Position numbers and translations under genes: made by a program
Notes under the pieces: generated by a model
What the model saw: only the letters and a program-made list of their open reading frames with translations
Database searches by the model: none
Told to the model about the DNA's origin: nothing
Origin: SABY01 sp964593705
Lineage (GTDB): Bacteria > Bacteroidota > Bacteroidia > Bacteroidales > 4484-276
Assembly (NCBI GenBank): GCA_964593705.1
Contig: CAZQIV010000012.1
Location: 1 to 64,000, forward strand
Direction of reading: 5' to 3'
Length of the DNA: 64,000 nt
Shown: in pieces, positions 1 through 9,640 of the stretch
Numbering within the stretch: position 1 is the first letter of the stretch
How the letters are laid out: every line of letters begins with the position of its first letter

Positions 1-188
1 TGTTGCATTAAATGCTTCTTACGTTTTTATTGATGGCTAAACTTAATGGCATTAGAGTTAGAGGGGTGTGGGAGGAGCTGATACTATATAAACAGACATC
101 AAATAAGATTGCTTTTAAAATAATCAAAAAACCACCAGTTTCAATTTTACTTTTTTAAATCTTCAACGTATCATTATTAACACATCTA

Positions 189-764
189 ATGTTCATGCAG
201 CAGGATATTGAAAACATAATCCGTGAAGTGAAGGCAGGCAATAAAATGGCTTTCAAATATTTGCTTGATGAACATCAGCAATATGCTTTCAGGGTGGCGT
301 TCAGGGTTCTTTGCAATGAGGAAGATGCCAAAGATGTAGTACAGGAAAGCTTTATCAAAATATGGAAAAACATCAGCAACTTTGACTTAAAATTAAAATT
401 CACAAGCTGGATGTACAAAATAGTAATAAATAGCGCTCTCGACAAACTGAGGTCAATCAGACGGCCAAACATGGTAAATATCGATACTGTTTCGGAGAAC
501 CTGTGCCGCCTAGAAAGGTGTGGCCCGGATGTGCAGTTGGAGAACCAGGAACTTGGAAACATTATTTCGCACATCGCCGAAGGGCTTCCCGAAAAACAAA
601 AACTGGTATTCGTGCTAAGGGATATTCAGGGCTTTGATTCGATTGAAGTGCAAAATATGCTTGATATGCCAGCCACATCTGTAAAAAGCAACCTGTACAA
701 TGCCCGGCAATTCGTAAGTAAAAAGCTATCCAAATTGCCGGCATACGAAAGGAGGGTGAGATGA
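189..764 (+). CDS. ECF-type RNA polymerase sigma factor
   Basis: A 191-aa sigma-70 family protein of extracytoplasmic-function size. Region 2 lies at about residues 20-90 (the run containing EDAKDVVQESFIKIWKN is the conserved region 2 helix). Region 4 lies at about 130-180, with a helix-turn-helix in the part reading GFDSIEVQNMLDMPATSVKSN. It should direct RNA polymerase to a small regulon. The stop overlaps the start of the next gene by an ATGA junction, so the two are translationally coupled, the usual sigma/anti-sigma arrangement. The start may be codon 1 or the Met two codons later; no clear Shine-Dalgarno is seen, as is common in Bacteroidota. Its targets are not visible; the neighbouring exported proteins are candidates by inference only. 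Confidence 0.9.
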   Translation: MFMQQDIENIIREVKAGNKMAFKYLLDEHQQYAFRVAFRVLCNEEDAKDVVQESFIKIWKNISNFDLKLKFTSWMYKIVINSALDKLRSIRRPNMVNIDTVSENLCRLERCGPDVQLENQELGNIISHIAEGLPEKQKLVFVLRDIQGFDSIEVQNMLDMPATSVKSNLYNARQFVSKKLSKLPAYERRVR

Positions 765-1411
765 ATTGTGATTTTGTAAAAGCTAAAATTTATGAGTGGG
801 TTTATGCAGATGTCCGCCAACTCGATGAAAAAGAAATTCAGCATATTACCAATTGCCCTGAGTGCAAAGCCTATTACCAGGATTGCCACAGAGCAAAGAA
901 AATTACAGCCCTGATAAGCCAAAAAGAGCCTGTACTGGCAAATCCGCAAAAGTTAACAAATGACATTTTGGACACACTCGATGAGCTTGAACCTGAAATG
1001 CAAAGTGTGCGATTTCGGATTTTCAATACAGCGAAAAGAATCCTTGCAGCAGCATCGGTATGTCTGATAATTGTTTTTGGCTACGAACAGTACATAATAA
1101 TTGATAAAATGATTAAACTGGAGGAGCAAATGTCGGCGGTTACTGCAACTCCTATCAATTCATCTCATTACAAGGAAATATTGCGCTACTATCCATCACA
1201 CAGCATTGAAGCTGTTAAATCAAAACTGGCCTCCAGGCTAAAGATGTCTCAGGACAATGGTTTGAAGTCCACTTTCATATTGGCAAGTTTAAGTGTCCTC
1301 TCAAATGATGAGGTCAAGAATCTCTTACGGGAACACTTTGCCCGGGTTAAATATTCAAATGAGGATTCAAGTATGATTAATACAATTGGAAAGGAGGGGC
1401 AGGATGAATAG
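761..1411 (+). CDS. Membrane anti-sigma factor with zinc-binding motif
   Basis: A 216-aa protein coupled to the sigma gene by ATGA overlap. The N-terminal domain carries a Cys near residue 3 and a His-x3-Cys-x2-Cys cluster (HITNCPECKAYY, about residues 28-39), typical of zinc-finger anti-sigma (zf-HC2/ASD) domains that hold the sigma factor inactive. A single membrane segment lies at about residues 90-110 (AAASVCLIIVFGYEQYIII). The C-terminal 100 residues would be periplasmic, with no recognised domain. The likely role is to sequester the upstream sigma factor until an envelope signal releases it. Family role comes from domain knowledge; the pairing is seen directly. Confidence 0.8.
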   Translation: MNCDFVKAKIYEWVYADVRQLDEKEIQHITNCPECKAYYQDCHRAKKITALISQKEPVLANPQKLTNDILDTLDELEPEMQSVRFRIFNTAKRILAAASVCLIIVFGYEQYIIIDKMIKLEEQMSAVTATPINSSHYKEILRYYPSHSIEAVKSKLASRLKMSQDNGLKSTFILASLSVLSNDEVKNLLREHFARVKYSNEDSSMINTIGKEGQDE

Positions 1412-1505
1412 CAAAGCATTAGCTATAGTTACAAGTTAGCGTTCATTTGTAAATACATTAAACAATAGAATTTTAATATTAACCAAGTCTAAAATATTAG
1501 AAATT

Positions 1506-2165
1506 ATGAAAAAAAGGAATTCAATTGTTACTGTCCCAATTTTAATTCTGGGATTAATACTGCTGGTTGCATGCAGTAGTAGTGAAAAAATAAATAATAA
1601 TAGTAAACCGGAAATTGGCAGTTTTACTGATCCGAGAGATGGTAAAATATATAAAACTGTAAAAATCGGAGATCAATGGATTATGGCAGAAAATCTTGCA
1701 TACAAGCCAGATAATGGGAAATATTGGGCATATAAAGATAAAGATAGCAATATCGCGATATATGGTTACCTGTATGATTGGGAAACAGCAATGAATATAG
1801 CACCAGAAGGTTGGCATTTGCCTTCAGGAAAAGAATGGAGGGCTATTACAAAAACCTTAGGTGCTAAATTGAGTACATACCCATATTTGGAAAAGATATA
1901 TCCTAAACTTATTGTTGGCGGAAGCAGTGGTCTTGATATGTTGTTTGGAGGTATACGCACATGTGGTGGAGAATTTAAATACCTTGGTGACAAGGCCAGG
2001 TTTTGGGATTCCACCAATACAGGTGGAGAAAAATCCGTTTATGGTTTAAATAGCAACAAAGATAGTATCCCACATGGTCTAAGAGATAGAACAGTTCCCT
2101 ACGCTTATAGTAATAATTTCCAAAAAACTTGCCCGGGTTATAGTGTTCGACTTTTCAAGGATTAA
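1506..2165 (+). CDS. FISUMP-domain lipoprotein
   Basis: A 219-aa exported lipoprotein: hydrophobic signal at residues 5-22, lipobox LVAC with Cys23, then a Ser-rich linker. The rest is one FISUMP (Fibrobacter succinogenes major paralogous) domain: FTDPRDGKIYKTVKIGDQWI (about 40-59), AENLAY, YGYLYDWETAM, GWHLPSGKEW, and a C-terminal YSVRLFKD that matches the usual SVRCLK ending. FISUMP proteins are surface or secreted and expanded in Bacteroidota and Fibrobacteres; no biochemical activity is firmly assigned. The gene stands between the sigma pair and the serine hydrolase, about 95 bp from the former, and may be its own unit. It is the only complete FISUMP gene here; two others are broken or partial (12943-14805, 63458-64000). 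Confidence 0.8.
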   Translation: MKKRNSIVTVPILILGLILLVACSSSEKINNNSKPEIGSFTDPRDGKIYKTVKIGDQWIMAENLAYKPDNGKYWAYKDKDSNIAIYGYLYDWETAMNIAPEGWHLPSGKEWRAITKTLGAKLSTYPYLEKIYPKLIVGGSSGLDMLFGGIRTCGGEFKYLGDKARFWDSTNTGGEKSVYGLNSNKDSIPHGLRDRTVPYAYSNNFQKTCPGYSVRLFKD

Positions 2166-2194
2166 AACATTAGGAAAATTTTAACAACATTCTG

Positions 2195-3451
2195 ATGAAG
2201 GGATTAACTTTAATATTTCTATTAACATTCAATTTTGTCTTTTGTCAAAATTCAGGTATTAATAGAATACCATCTGCCGAAATCACCAGATACGTCCAAA
2301 AGGTGAAACAAGCATATCACCTCCCCGGAATAGTTGTGGCAATTACCGACGCTGATGGCATCAATTATATTGAGGAGTTTGGTAGTGTTGAGAAGGAAGA
2401 ACGCTTTTTAATTGGCTCTTGCAGTAAATCTTTCACGGCTCTATTGATATTAAAACTACAAGAACGTGGCTTGCTAAATATTGACGACCCCGTTACCAGG
2501 CATTTAAATTGGTTTGAATATTCTAACATCAATTATCGCCTGCTTGGCTACATAATAGAGGATAAAACCAATAAGAGCTTTGGCGAGGTTTTGAAGTCGG
2601 AAATAACAAAACCACTACAGATGGATAACACTTCCGGATTTGCAACAAATGACATCGTGCAAGGGTATCAGTATTTTCTTTTTTATTCAATCCTTCCTAA
2701 AAAAATGAACTATCATCAGGATAATATTCCCGAAGCATATATTAGTAGCACAGCTCTTGACATGTCGAAATACCTGAGAGCATTGATGAATAGCTACAAG
2801 GGTCAGGAAAATGCAATCATAGACACCAAAATCACAAACAAGCTATTTGAACCGAACTATCAAAATAATTCAAATTACGGCTTAGGTTGGGAAGCTAGCA
2901 ATTACGAGGGACACAAAATAATTCATCATGATGGTGCAGTTCAAAGTTTCCAATCATACATGCTAATAGTCCCTGAACTCAACAAAAGCATTGTTATTTT
3001 AACAAATACCTATGGTGCTGATGTATCTGAAATTGGTCTGGGTATCGTAAATATAATCCTGGGCAAAAAGCCGGTAGAAAAATCTAAAACCCGTTTTTAT
3101 CTTATTAGAAGTGTGCCATTTTTAGTGCTCGTTCTGCTATTAGTGCTGATTTTAGTTTTGAGAAAATGGATGCGATTACAAAAACCGATCTCCTACAACC
3201 ATAAAATACTACCGAATATTTTGCTGCAATTTGGACTGGCATTGAGTCCGTTTTGGATAATATTTTTTCCATACCAATTTGGAGCATCATTGGAAACTAT
3301 CATCGATTTTGACCCAGGTAGCGGATATAGTTTAATCTGCCTGACAGTATTTACAATAATCACTTCACTTGGGATGTACTTCAACAGCGCGAAAAAAACT
3401 TTGCCCCACAACACGACATTATTTACAGGACACCAAAAATATCAATCATGA
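2195..3451 (+). CDS. Beta-lactamase-family serine hydrolase with membrane tail
   Basis: A 418-aa protein with an N-terminal signal (about 1-17) followed by a class C beta-lactamase/penicillin-binding-like domain. The catalytic set is visible: SxxK as Ser75-Cys-Ser-Lys78, YSN at 109-111, and a His-Asp-Gly triad (IIHHDGAVQSF) in place of KTG. The C-terminal 120 residues hold about three membrane helices (FYLIRSVPFLVLVLLLVLIL; ILLQFGLALSPFWIIFF; YSLICLTVFTIITSLGMYF), so the hydrolase is tethered. Family members act as esterases, D-aminopeptidases or peptidoglycan-related hydrolases; the substrate cannot be read from sequence. The stop overlaps the next gene's ATG, implying coupled translation with a lipoprotein. 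Confidence 0.82.
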   Translation: MKGLTLIFLLTFNFVFCQNSGINRIPSAEITRYVQKVKQAYHLPGIVVAITDADGINYIEEFGSVEKEERFLIGSCSKSFTALLILKLQERGLLNIDDPVTRHLNWFEYSNINYRLLGYIIEDKTNKSFGEVLKSEITKPLQMDNTSGFATNDIVQGYQYFLFYSILPKKMNYHQDNIPEAYISSTALDMSKYLRALMNSYKGQENAIIDTKITNKLFEPNYQNNSNYGLGWEASNYEGHKIIHHDGAVQSFQSYMLIVPELNKSIVILTNTYGADVSEIGLGIVNIILGKKPVEKSKTRFYLIRSVPFLVLVLLLVLILVLRKWMRLQKPISYNHKILPNILLQFGLALSPFWIIFFPYQFGASLETIIDFDPGSGYSLICLTVFTIITSLGMYFNSAKKTLPHNTTLFTGHQKYQS

Positions 3452-4470
3452 AAACACAACATGCCATTTACTTCCTTCTTTGCATCACTATCATCATATT
3501 TAGTGGATGCAGGGATATTGAGGTAACAACAAAAGTTAACCTTGATGGGTCGTTCACACGTACAATAAAAATCACCGGTGATTCGGCCGATGTTTTTAAG
3601 CCTGACCTGCCCTACCCGATTGATGCTTCATGGGAAAAAACGGTGATTAAAGATACTACTGACCAGGGTGATTACATTCTAACCTACATCAAAACGTACA
3701 AGAAAAGCGAGCAAGTCAACAGCGAAATGAGCCAGGATACAGGCTGGAGAAAAGGTCTGGAACGAAACCTAACCATCGATAAAAGTTTTGGCTTTTTTTA
3801 TTCCTATCTCACATTTCGTGAAACCTATAAAGCAACTATGCCATTTGAAAAATTAGATTTCCCCAACAAGCTAACACCCAAAGAAATGATTTACCTGTCA
3901 GAAAGCAAAATTCCCATTACCAAGAGTGATTCAATACAAAATAAACAAGTGTGGGAGAAGTTCGTGGGATTTTTAGTCGAAGCTATCGCAAATCAAATTA
4001 TCAGCACTTTGGAAGATGGCATTAAAAAATTAAACGACCCTCGGCTAAAGCCCGAAAGCGTAGAGCTTTACAGGGATAGTATTGAACACAAACTGTATGA
4101 TTATTACGAAGACATGGATGTTTACATCAACTTTTACAGGGACTGGACAGGTAATGAATCAGCTGAAAAGCTGAAAACCCTGGAACCGCCATTATTTGAG
4201 GAGCTCGATGAAAAAGTGTCGTTTGTGCTGAATGCCATCTTTATGGACAGTTATTCGCAAACCGTGGAAATGCCCGGACTTATTACCGAAACAAATGCGA
4301 AATCTGTAACAGGAAACAAGGTGAGCTGGGGAGTAAACGGCGACAAGTTTTTGTTTGAAGATTATGAAATGAAGGCTGAGTCGAGGGTAGTAAACAGGTG
4401 GGCATTTGTTGTATCCGGGGTTTTGCTTTTGTTAGTCCTTATTCTGATGTTTTTAAAAATCAGGAAGTAA
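3448..4470 (+). CDS. Lipoprotein of unknown function with C-terminal membrane helix
   Basis: A 340-aa protein coupled to the upstream hydrolase by a 4-bp ATGA overlap. It has a lipobox (IFSGC, Cys21) and begins its mature part with a stretch of alternating polar and hydrophobic residues (DIEVTTKVNLDGSFTRTI), as in many Bacteroidota lipoproteins. One transmembrane helix sits near the C-terminus (about 315-336, FVVSGVLLLLVLILMFL) with a short basic tail. Lipid anchor plus C-terminal helix is unusual topology and would leave both ends at a membrane. No domain was recognised. Context suggests it works with the serine hydrolase. Confidence 0.7.
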   Translation: MKTQHAIYFLLCITIIIFSGCRDIEVTTKVNLDGSFTRTIKITGDSADVFKPDLPYPIDASWEKTVIKDTTDQGDYILTYIKTYKKSEQVNSEMSQDTGWRKGLERNLTIDKSFGFFYSYLTFRETYKATMPFEKLDFPNKLTPKEMIYLSESKIPITKSDSIQNKQVWEKFVGFLVEAIANQIISTLEDGIKKLNDPRLKPESVELYRDSIEHKLYDYYEDMDVYINFYRDWTGNESAEKLKTLEPPLFEELDEKVSFVLNAIFMDSYSQTVEMPGLITETNAKSVTGNKVSWGVNGDKFLFEDYEMKAESRVVNRWAFVVSGVLLLLVLILMFLKIRK

Positions 4471-4475
4471 GGGAA

Positions 4476-4555
4476 TGGAGTGTTGGAGTGTTGGAGTGGT
4501 GAAGGAATGGAGTAGTGGAGTGTTGGAGTGGTGGAGTAGTGGAGTGTTGGAGAGC
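4476..4555. repeat. 8-bp minisatellite (TGGAGTGT-like units)
   Basis: Ten consecutive 8-bp units of the form TGGAGTGT, TGGAGTGG or TGGAGTAG, with one diverged unit (TGAAGGAA) at position four. It fills most of the gap between the two flanking genes and starts six bases after the upstream stop codon. G-rich on the plus strand, pure tandem array, non-coding. Confidence 0.9.
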
Positions 4556-4587
4556 CCACAGGCTAATTTATAAATAAGAAAGCAATT

Positions 4588-5490
4588 ATGAAAACAATTA
4601 AAAGATTTTACAAAATCAGTTTGGCTTTTGCATTCATCCTTTTCGCAATCATGGTCAATGCTCAAACACAGCCAGACACCCTTACTTACTACATCGAAAC
4701 CAACGATGGAAACACTTACATTGGAAAAGTGCTGGATCAGGATTCGATAAAGCTTGTGTTTCAATCGGATAAATTAGGTGAAATAACCATCCTACAAACC
4801 AACATCAAAGAAATGCATTCAGTCAACCTGCAAAAAATGAAAAAGGGAAAGTACTGGATGGATAACCCGCAAGCTACGCGTTATTTCTTTTCGCCCAATG
4901 GTTATGGACTAAAAGCTGGTGAAGGTTATTACCAAAATGTGTGGGTCATGGTTAATTCTTTTGCTGTTGGTGTTACAAACAACATCTCTATTGGCGGAGG
5001 TTTAATCCCTTTGTTCTTTTTTGCCGGGGGGCCAACACCAGTTTGGTTTACACCAAAAGTTTCCATTCCAGTTAAAAAAGATAACTTTTGCCTTGGTGCA
5101 GGTGCTTTGATAGGAACAGTAATAGGTGAAGAAGAAACGGGATTTGGAATACTATATGGCATTGGCACTATTGGCTCTAAAGATAATAACATGAGCTTTG
5201 GACTTGGTTATGGCTATGCCGGTGGCCAATGGGCAAAATCACCGATGATCAATCTCAATTTTATGTTTCGCACCGGAGCCAGGGGTTATTTCATTTCCGA
5301 AAATTATTTTATCCAGGCAGGTGATGAAACAGCTGTTATAATATCTGCCGGAGGACGTCAAATTATTAAAAGTGCCGGCCTGGATTATGGCCTGATAATT
5401 CCGCTATTTAGCGAAATGGAATCCTTTGTGGCTCTTCCATGGCTTGGAATCACCATCCCGTTTGGAAATAAAAAGAAAGACACTTTTTAA
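4588..5490 (+). CDS. Exported beta-rich protein, unknown function
   Basis: A 300-aa protein with a clear Sec signal (residues 1-25, ending VNAQ). Residues 30-80 form a small beta domain (YYIETNDGNTYIGKVLDQDS) resembling the Sm-like folds often found after signal peptides in Bacteroidota exported proteins. The rest is glycine and aromatic rich with alternating strands (GYGLKAGEGYYQNV, GFGILYGIGTIGS, SFGLGYGYAGGQW), suggesting an outer-membrane or surface barrel-like fold, though it does not end in the classic terminal Phe/Trp. Function is not recognised. It sits downstream of the 8-bp array and about 65 bp before the TPR lipoprotein. Confidence 0.65.
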   Translation: MKTIKRFYKISLAFAFILFAIMVNAQTQPDTLTYYIETNDGNTYIGKVLDQDSIKLVFQSDKLGEITILQTNIKEMHSVNLQKMKKGKYWMDNPQATRYFFSPNGYGLKAGEGYYQNVWVMVNSFAVGVTNNISIGGGLIPLFFFAGGPTPVWFTPKVSIPVKKDNFCLGAGALIGTVIGEEETGFGILYGIGTIGSKDNNMSFGLGYGYAGGQWAKSPMINLNFMFRTGARGYFISENYFIQAGDETAVIISAGGRQIIKSAGLDYGLIIPLFSEMESFVALPWLGITIPFGNKKKDTF

Positions 5491-5555
5491 TAGGAAGGTG
5501 TTGAAATAGTTTGTGTGTTGTGTAAATACTAACTTAATTATAAGGAGTTAATAAA

Positions 5556-6671
5556 ATGAAAATCAAAAGAAAAGTAAATCAAAAATTCAGCTTGATGCCA
5601 ATAGGCATTTTAATGCTCCTGATCTTTGCCAGAATATTTTCCTGCACAGGTCAAAAAACCGATCAAAAAGTATTTGAAGCTTATGATTTGAGAATGACTG
5701 GTTATGCCGATTCTGCACAAGTCCTGCTTCTACAATTAACCGGAAATGAACCGGAAAACGCCATGGCCTGGTATGAGTTATGCAGAACCACCCAGCAAAT
5801 TGGAATGACGAACCCTCGTGAAATAAAGGCTACTATGGATGATGCTTTGAAATATATCAATCTTGCCGTTGAAATTAGCCCTGACAATGCCTGGTATCTT
5901 TCATACAAAGGCAGCATCGAAACCCTGCACTTTTACATGGGCTTACAAATGGGTGACGAAAATGCTGCTGATTATCTATTGAAGTTTGAAGAAACCTACA
6001 ACTCAGTTTTTAAATTAGACCCAAGCTATTATGAAAACAAAATTACGCTTGTGGAATTTTTCGGGATGTTGCCGCCAAATATGGGTGGTGATATGGAAAA
6101 AGCTGAAAAGTATGCCCGGGAACTGGAAGCTGCAGATCTTGTTTCGGGTGCTAAAGCCCGCGAAATATTGATGCCTGAAGATGCTGACTATGTAGCTTTT
6201 TGGAAAAGTATTATTGCAAAAGTGCCAAATAATCCTGACGCACATCAAGCCCTGGGCAGGGTTTATCTGTTTGAAGATAATTTTGATAAGGCAAGTAAGT
6301 TCTATCAAACTGCCATCGACATCGATCCGTCAAAAAATGCACTTTACCTGGACTTAGGAAGATACTTCCTGATGACAGCCATGCAAGACCCTGCCTTGCT
6401 TGATTCAGTTGCACCACTGATGGAAGAACAATTTCAGAAATACCTGAACTCTACTCCGGAGCCATGCAATCCGATGAAAGCCTGGACTTACAGAAAACTG
6501 GCAACTGTAAATCGTCATTTAGGAAACACAGAGTTGGGCGAAAAATATATTAACATGGCCAATGATCTGGATCCATTCCACTCACCTGCTACCGGAAAAC
6601 CGGTCAAAGCTATTTACAGTCCACCGGATTTTGTAGTACATGAACAGAGCTACTATCTTTCACCGTTTTAA
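5556..6671 (+). CDS. TPR-containing lipoprotein
   Basis: A 371-aa protein with an extended signal sequence ending in a lipobox (ARIFSC, Cys30). The mature part contains helical repeats of the tetratricopeptide type; the best is at about 228-265 (NNPDAHQALGRVYLFEDNFDKASKFYQTAIDI) and another at about 60-120. Such proteins are scaffolds rather than enzymes, so a role in an envelope complex is inferred. The start is the ATG following AAGGAGTTAATAAA, one of the few places here with a recognisable Shine-Dalgarno. It is followed 45 bp later by the TPR/cyclase pseudogene. Confidence 0.75.
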   Translation: MKIKRKVNQKFSLMPIGILMLLIFARIFSCTGQKTDQKVFEAYDLRMTGYADSAQVLLLQLTGNEPENAMAWYELCRTTQQIGMTNPREIKATMDDALKYINLAVEISPDNAWYLSYKGSIETLHFYMGLQMGDENAADYLLKFEETYNSVFKLDPSYYENKITLVEFFGMLPPNMGGDMEKAEKYARELEAADLVSGAKAREILMPEDADYVAFWKSIIAKVPNNPDAHQALGRVYLFEDNFDKASKFYQTAIDIDPSKNALYLDLGRYFLMTAMQDPALLDSVAPLMEEQFQKYLNSTPEPCNPMKAWTYRKLATVNRHLGNTELGEKYINMANDLDPFHSPATGKPVKAIYSPPDFVVHEQSYYLSPF

Positions 6672-6715
6672 GAAATTGGTTTCTGGTTTTAACCGGCCAT
6701 AAAAAATGAACTATT

Positions 6716-8646
6716 ATGAAAAACAACAGTCATATGAAAATTAAAAAACTTCTGCTTCTTTTTCTGTTCTTTTTTGCAACGCTCGTAAGTCAGGCCCAAG
6801 AACAAAAGCTCGACTCCCTTCTTCGCGTGTGGAACGACCTTAGCGCACCCGATACAAGCCGCCTAAAAGCGATACACAAAATTGCCCGGAAAATTTATAT
6901 AAATTCCAACCCGGATTCTGCCTTTTATTATGCCCAATTACAATACGACTTTGCCCTTACCAAAGGACTGAAAATGCAGATGGCCGATGCCCTAACTGCA
7001 CAAGGGGGTTCATATTGGATCAGGAGCAACTATCCCAAGGCCCTTGATTATTACCAACAAGATTTAAAGATCAGGGAAGAAATCGCTGATAAAAAGGCGA
7101 CTATCCCAAAGCCTTTAGCTACTACCAGCGAAGTTTGAAGATAAAAGAGGAAATCTCCGATAAACATGGAATAATTAATGCCTTGAACAACATTGGAGCC
7201 TTATACCATAGTCAAGGCGACTATCCCAAAGCCCTGGAAAATTACCGGCGAGGATTAGAGATCAGTGAGGAAATCTCTTTAACAAAAGGAATCGCCAATA
7301 GCTTAACTAACATCGGAATTATTTACGGCGAGCAGGGCGACGACATCAAAGCCCTGGAAAATTTCCATCAAGCATTAACGATTTGTGAAGAACAAAACTT
7401 AAACTATCACGCTTCATATATCCTAAGCAACATAGGTGTTATTTACTCAATGCAAGGTGATTATGCGAAAGCGCTGGAGTTTCAACAGCGAAGTTTAAAA
7501 ATTTCCGAGGAAATCTCTCATAAAAAATTAACAATAGTGTGCTTTCTTAACATCGGAGAGCTATCCGAAAAACAAGGAAATTATAAGGAGTCGAAAGGAT
7601 GGTGCGAGAAAGCCTTACAATTAGCCGAAGAACTCGGCAGAATTCCTGAGCAACAAAAGGCTTGCAAATGCCTGTATAATGCCTACAAAGGTATTGGCAA
7701 TGGCAACAAAGCTTTGGAGTACCACGAAAAAATGCTGGTACTCACCGACAGTTTGAACAATGAGGAAACAGCGCAAAAACTCCAGCAAATGGAGTTTGCC
7801 AAACAAATGCTGGCGGATAGCCTGAAACAGACTGCAAAAGATTTGGAGGTGCAGTATGCCCACGATACAGAAGTACGAAAGAAAAACAGGACAAGAAACA
7901 TCGCTTACATTTCAGGATTGTTGGTTTTAATAGTGGCTATCGCCTTGTACAGCCGCTTGCGCTATACTCGCAGAGCAAAGGCCATTATAAAAAAAGAAAA
8001 AGACCGTTCGGATAATCTCTTGTTGAATATCCTGCCTGCTGAAATCGCAGAAGAATTAAAAGAAAAGGGTGAAGCAGCAGCCCGTGATTTTGACATGGTC
8101 TCCGTACTCTTTACTGATTTTAGTGAATTTACCAAAATGTCGGAAAAACTCAGCGCCACTGAACTAGTAGCAGAAATCAATTATTGTTTCAAAGGATTTG
8201 ATGGTATCTGCGAGAGATACGGGATAGAAAAAATCAAGACCATCGGAGATGCTTACATGGCTGCCGGAGGTTTGCCTGTTTCCAGCGAAGACTCTACCAA
8301 AAACACCGTTCTTGCTGCTTTGGAAATGGCTGACTTTATAGTCAAACGAAAAGCAGTTAGAGAAGCCACCGGGCAACTTCCTTTTGAAATGCGGCTTGGA
8401 ATTCACACTGGCCCTGTAGTAGCAGGTATTGTAGGTGTTAAGAAATTCCAATACGACATCTGGGGCGATACCGTAAATACTGCCTCACGAATGGAAAGCT
8501 CAGGCGAAGTTGGGAAAGTGAATATATCACAATACACTTATGAACTTATTAAAGACGAAACCATCTTCAGATTTGAATCGAGAGGTAAGATAGTAGCCAA
8601 AGGCAAAGGGGAAATAGGAATGTGGTTTGTTGAGAAAGTTGTCTGA
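6716..8646 (+). pseudogene. TPR / class III adenylate cyclase, frameshifted by an internal deletion
   Basis: Two reading frames make one protein. The first (6716-7138, 140 aa) has a signal peptide (VSQAQ) and the first TPRs, then drifts to a stop. The second picks up from about 7096 (GDYPKAFSYYQRSLKIKEEI) with further TPRs, a membrane helix (about 7909-7962), and a class III nucleotidyl cyclase domain (VSVLFTDFSEFTK, IKTIGDAYMAAGG, IWGDTVNTASRMES) whose metal-binding Asp residues are present. The TPR period is 120 bp (7098 to 7218), but the repeats on either side of the break are only 70 bp apart, consistent with a 50-bp deletion that shifts frame. The catalytic half could still be made from an internal start, though without export. 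Assembly error remains possible. Confidence 0.8.
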
Positions 8647-8679
8647 AATCAAAAAGTAAATAATTAAATCTTAATTTAA

Positions 8680-9102
8680 ATGGAAAAATTAAATCGTATA
8701 ATTTATTGGATCCCAAGGATTCTTTGCATTCTGGCAATTTTGTTTATCAGCCTGTTCGCCCTGGATTCCTTTTCTACTGAGCTAACTATCTGGCAACAAC
8801 TGGGTGCATTTATTATCCACCTAATTCCATCATTTGTTTTGCTCGCCCTACTTATCATTGCCTGGAAATGGGAATTAATTGGCGGCATTTTATTTATAAT
8901 TATCGGTATAGTTTTTAGTCCATTCATTTTCATTCATAACTACAACATGAACCATTCTGTTTGGATGAGCCTTGGAATAATTCTGGCTATCACCTTTCCA
9001 TTTATCATTGTTGGATCTCTTTTTTTAGTATGCAACCGGATGAAGAAAAGGAATATGCAAGAGTTTTTGAATCATTCCACCAATGGAATTGAAAATGAAT
9101 AG
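8680..9102 (+). CDS. Small four-helix integral membrane protein
   Basis: A 140-aa protein with four predicted membrane helices (about residues 10-30, 40-62, 66-86, 92-116) and a short basic C-terminal tail (CNRMKKRNMQEF). A Trp-Glu-Leu-Ile-Gly-Gly-Ile turn between helices two and three resembles small Bacteroidota inner-membrane proteins without assigned function. It begins 34 bp after the cyclase frame ends, so it may be co-transcribed. No enzymatic motif seen. Confidence 0.65.
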   Translation: MEKLNRIIYWIPRILCILAILFISLFALDSFSTELTIWQQLGAFIIHLIPSFVLLALLIIAWKWELIGGILFIIIGIVFSPFIFIHNYNMNHSVWMSLGIILAITFPFIIVGSLFLVCNRMKKRNMQEFLNHSTNGIENE

Positions 9103-9103
9103 C

Positions 9104-9134
9104 TTGCCTTTCCTTATTATATTGAGTATTTTTG
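9104..9134 (+). promoter_or_regulatory. Candidate Bacteroidota promoter upstream of the 9177 gene
   Basis: A -7 box TATTTTTG (9127-9134, matching TAnnTTTG) is preceded after 20 bp by CTTG, a partial -33 box. The next start codon is 43 bp downstream. The spacing is close to the Bacteroidota optimum of about 19; the -33 match is incomplete. Confidence 0.4.
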
Positions 9135-9176
9135 AAAAATAATCATAGATATTAATCAAACACGGAGGACAAAATT

Positions 9177-9581
9177 ATGATCGAACATGTTCACAGACAC
9201 ATCACCACCGAATTAAATCAAAACACCCGCACCGACACCATTTTTATTCTTACCGCCATTCTTCTCAACCTCATCACCTTGTCGGTGAATTCCGAAATGT
9301 CTGTAGATTCGAGGACGGACAATGCTATGCTCATTGTTATGTTTGTATTCGTCTGCCTGATCGTTCTCGTCAATCTGGTTGTGGTTATTGGTCTGATGAA
9401 AGGAAAGGAAACCAGGGAGAAACTGCTGGCAGGGCTGATACAGATGTACAAAGACAAAGATGTTGACAAATATTACGACATGTCGCTACTGGCAAATTAC
9501 AACCTGAGGTACAATCTTTTTATTATGGTGGTAATTTTCACAGGAATCATCGCAGCGGTTGTGCCATTTATTTTACGATAA
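9177..9581 (+). CDS. Small two-helix membrane protein
   Basis: A 134-aa protein: an N-terminal cytosolic segment, two closely spaced membrane helices around residues 23-37 and 50-80 (AMLIVMFVFVCLIVLVNLVVVI), a short charged region (MYKDKDVDKYYDM), and a last helix at the C-terminus (FIMVVIFTGIIAAVVPFIL). The start is preceded by CGGAGGACAAAATT, a usable ribosome site. No family recognised. It is the last gene before the 320-bp direct repeat. Confidence 0.6.
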   Translation: MIEHVHRHITTELNQNTRTDTIFILTAILLNLITLSVNSEMSVDSRTDNAMLIVMFVFVCLIVLVNLVVVIGLMKGKETREKLLAGLIQMYKDKDVDKYYDMSLLANYNLRYNLFIMVVIFTGIIAAVVPFILR

Positions 9582-9640
9582 AGAGATCCTTTTTCTTTTA
9601 AACCAGAAATAATGAATAGAAATCATTTAAGTATTCACCG

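Noticed and set aside
1..188. Gene or RNA at the left edge
   Set aside because: AT-rich with no long frame, no clear promoter pair and no recognisable RNA fold.
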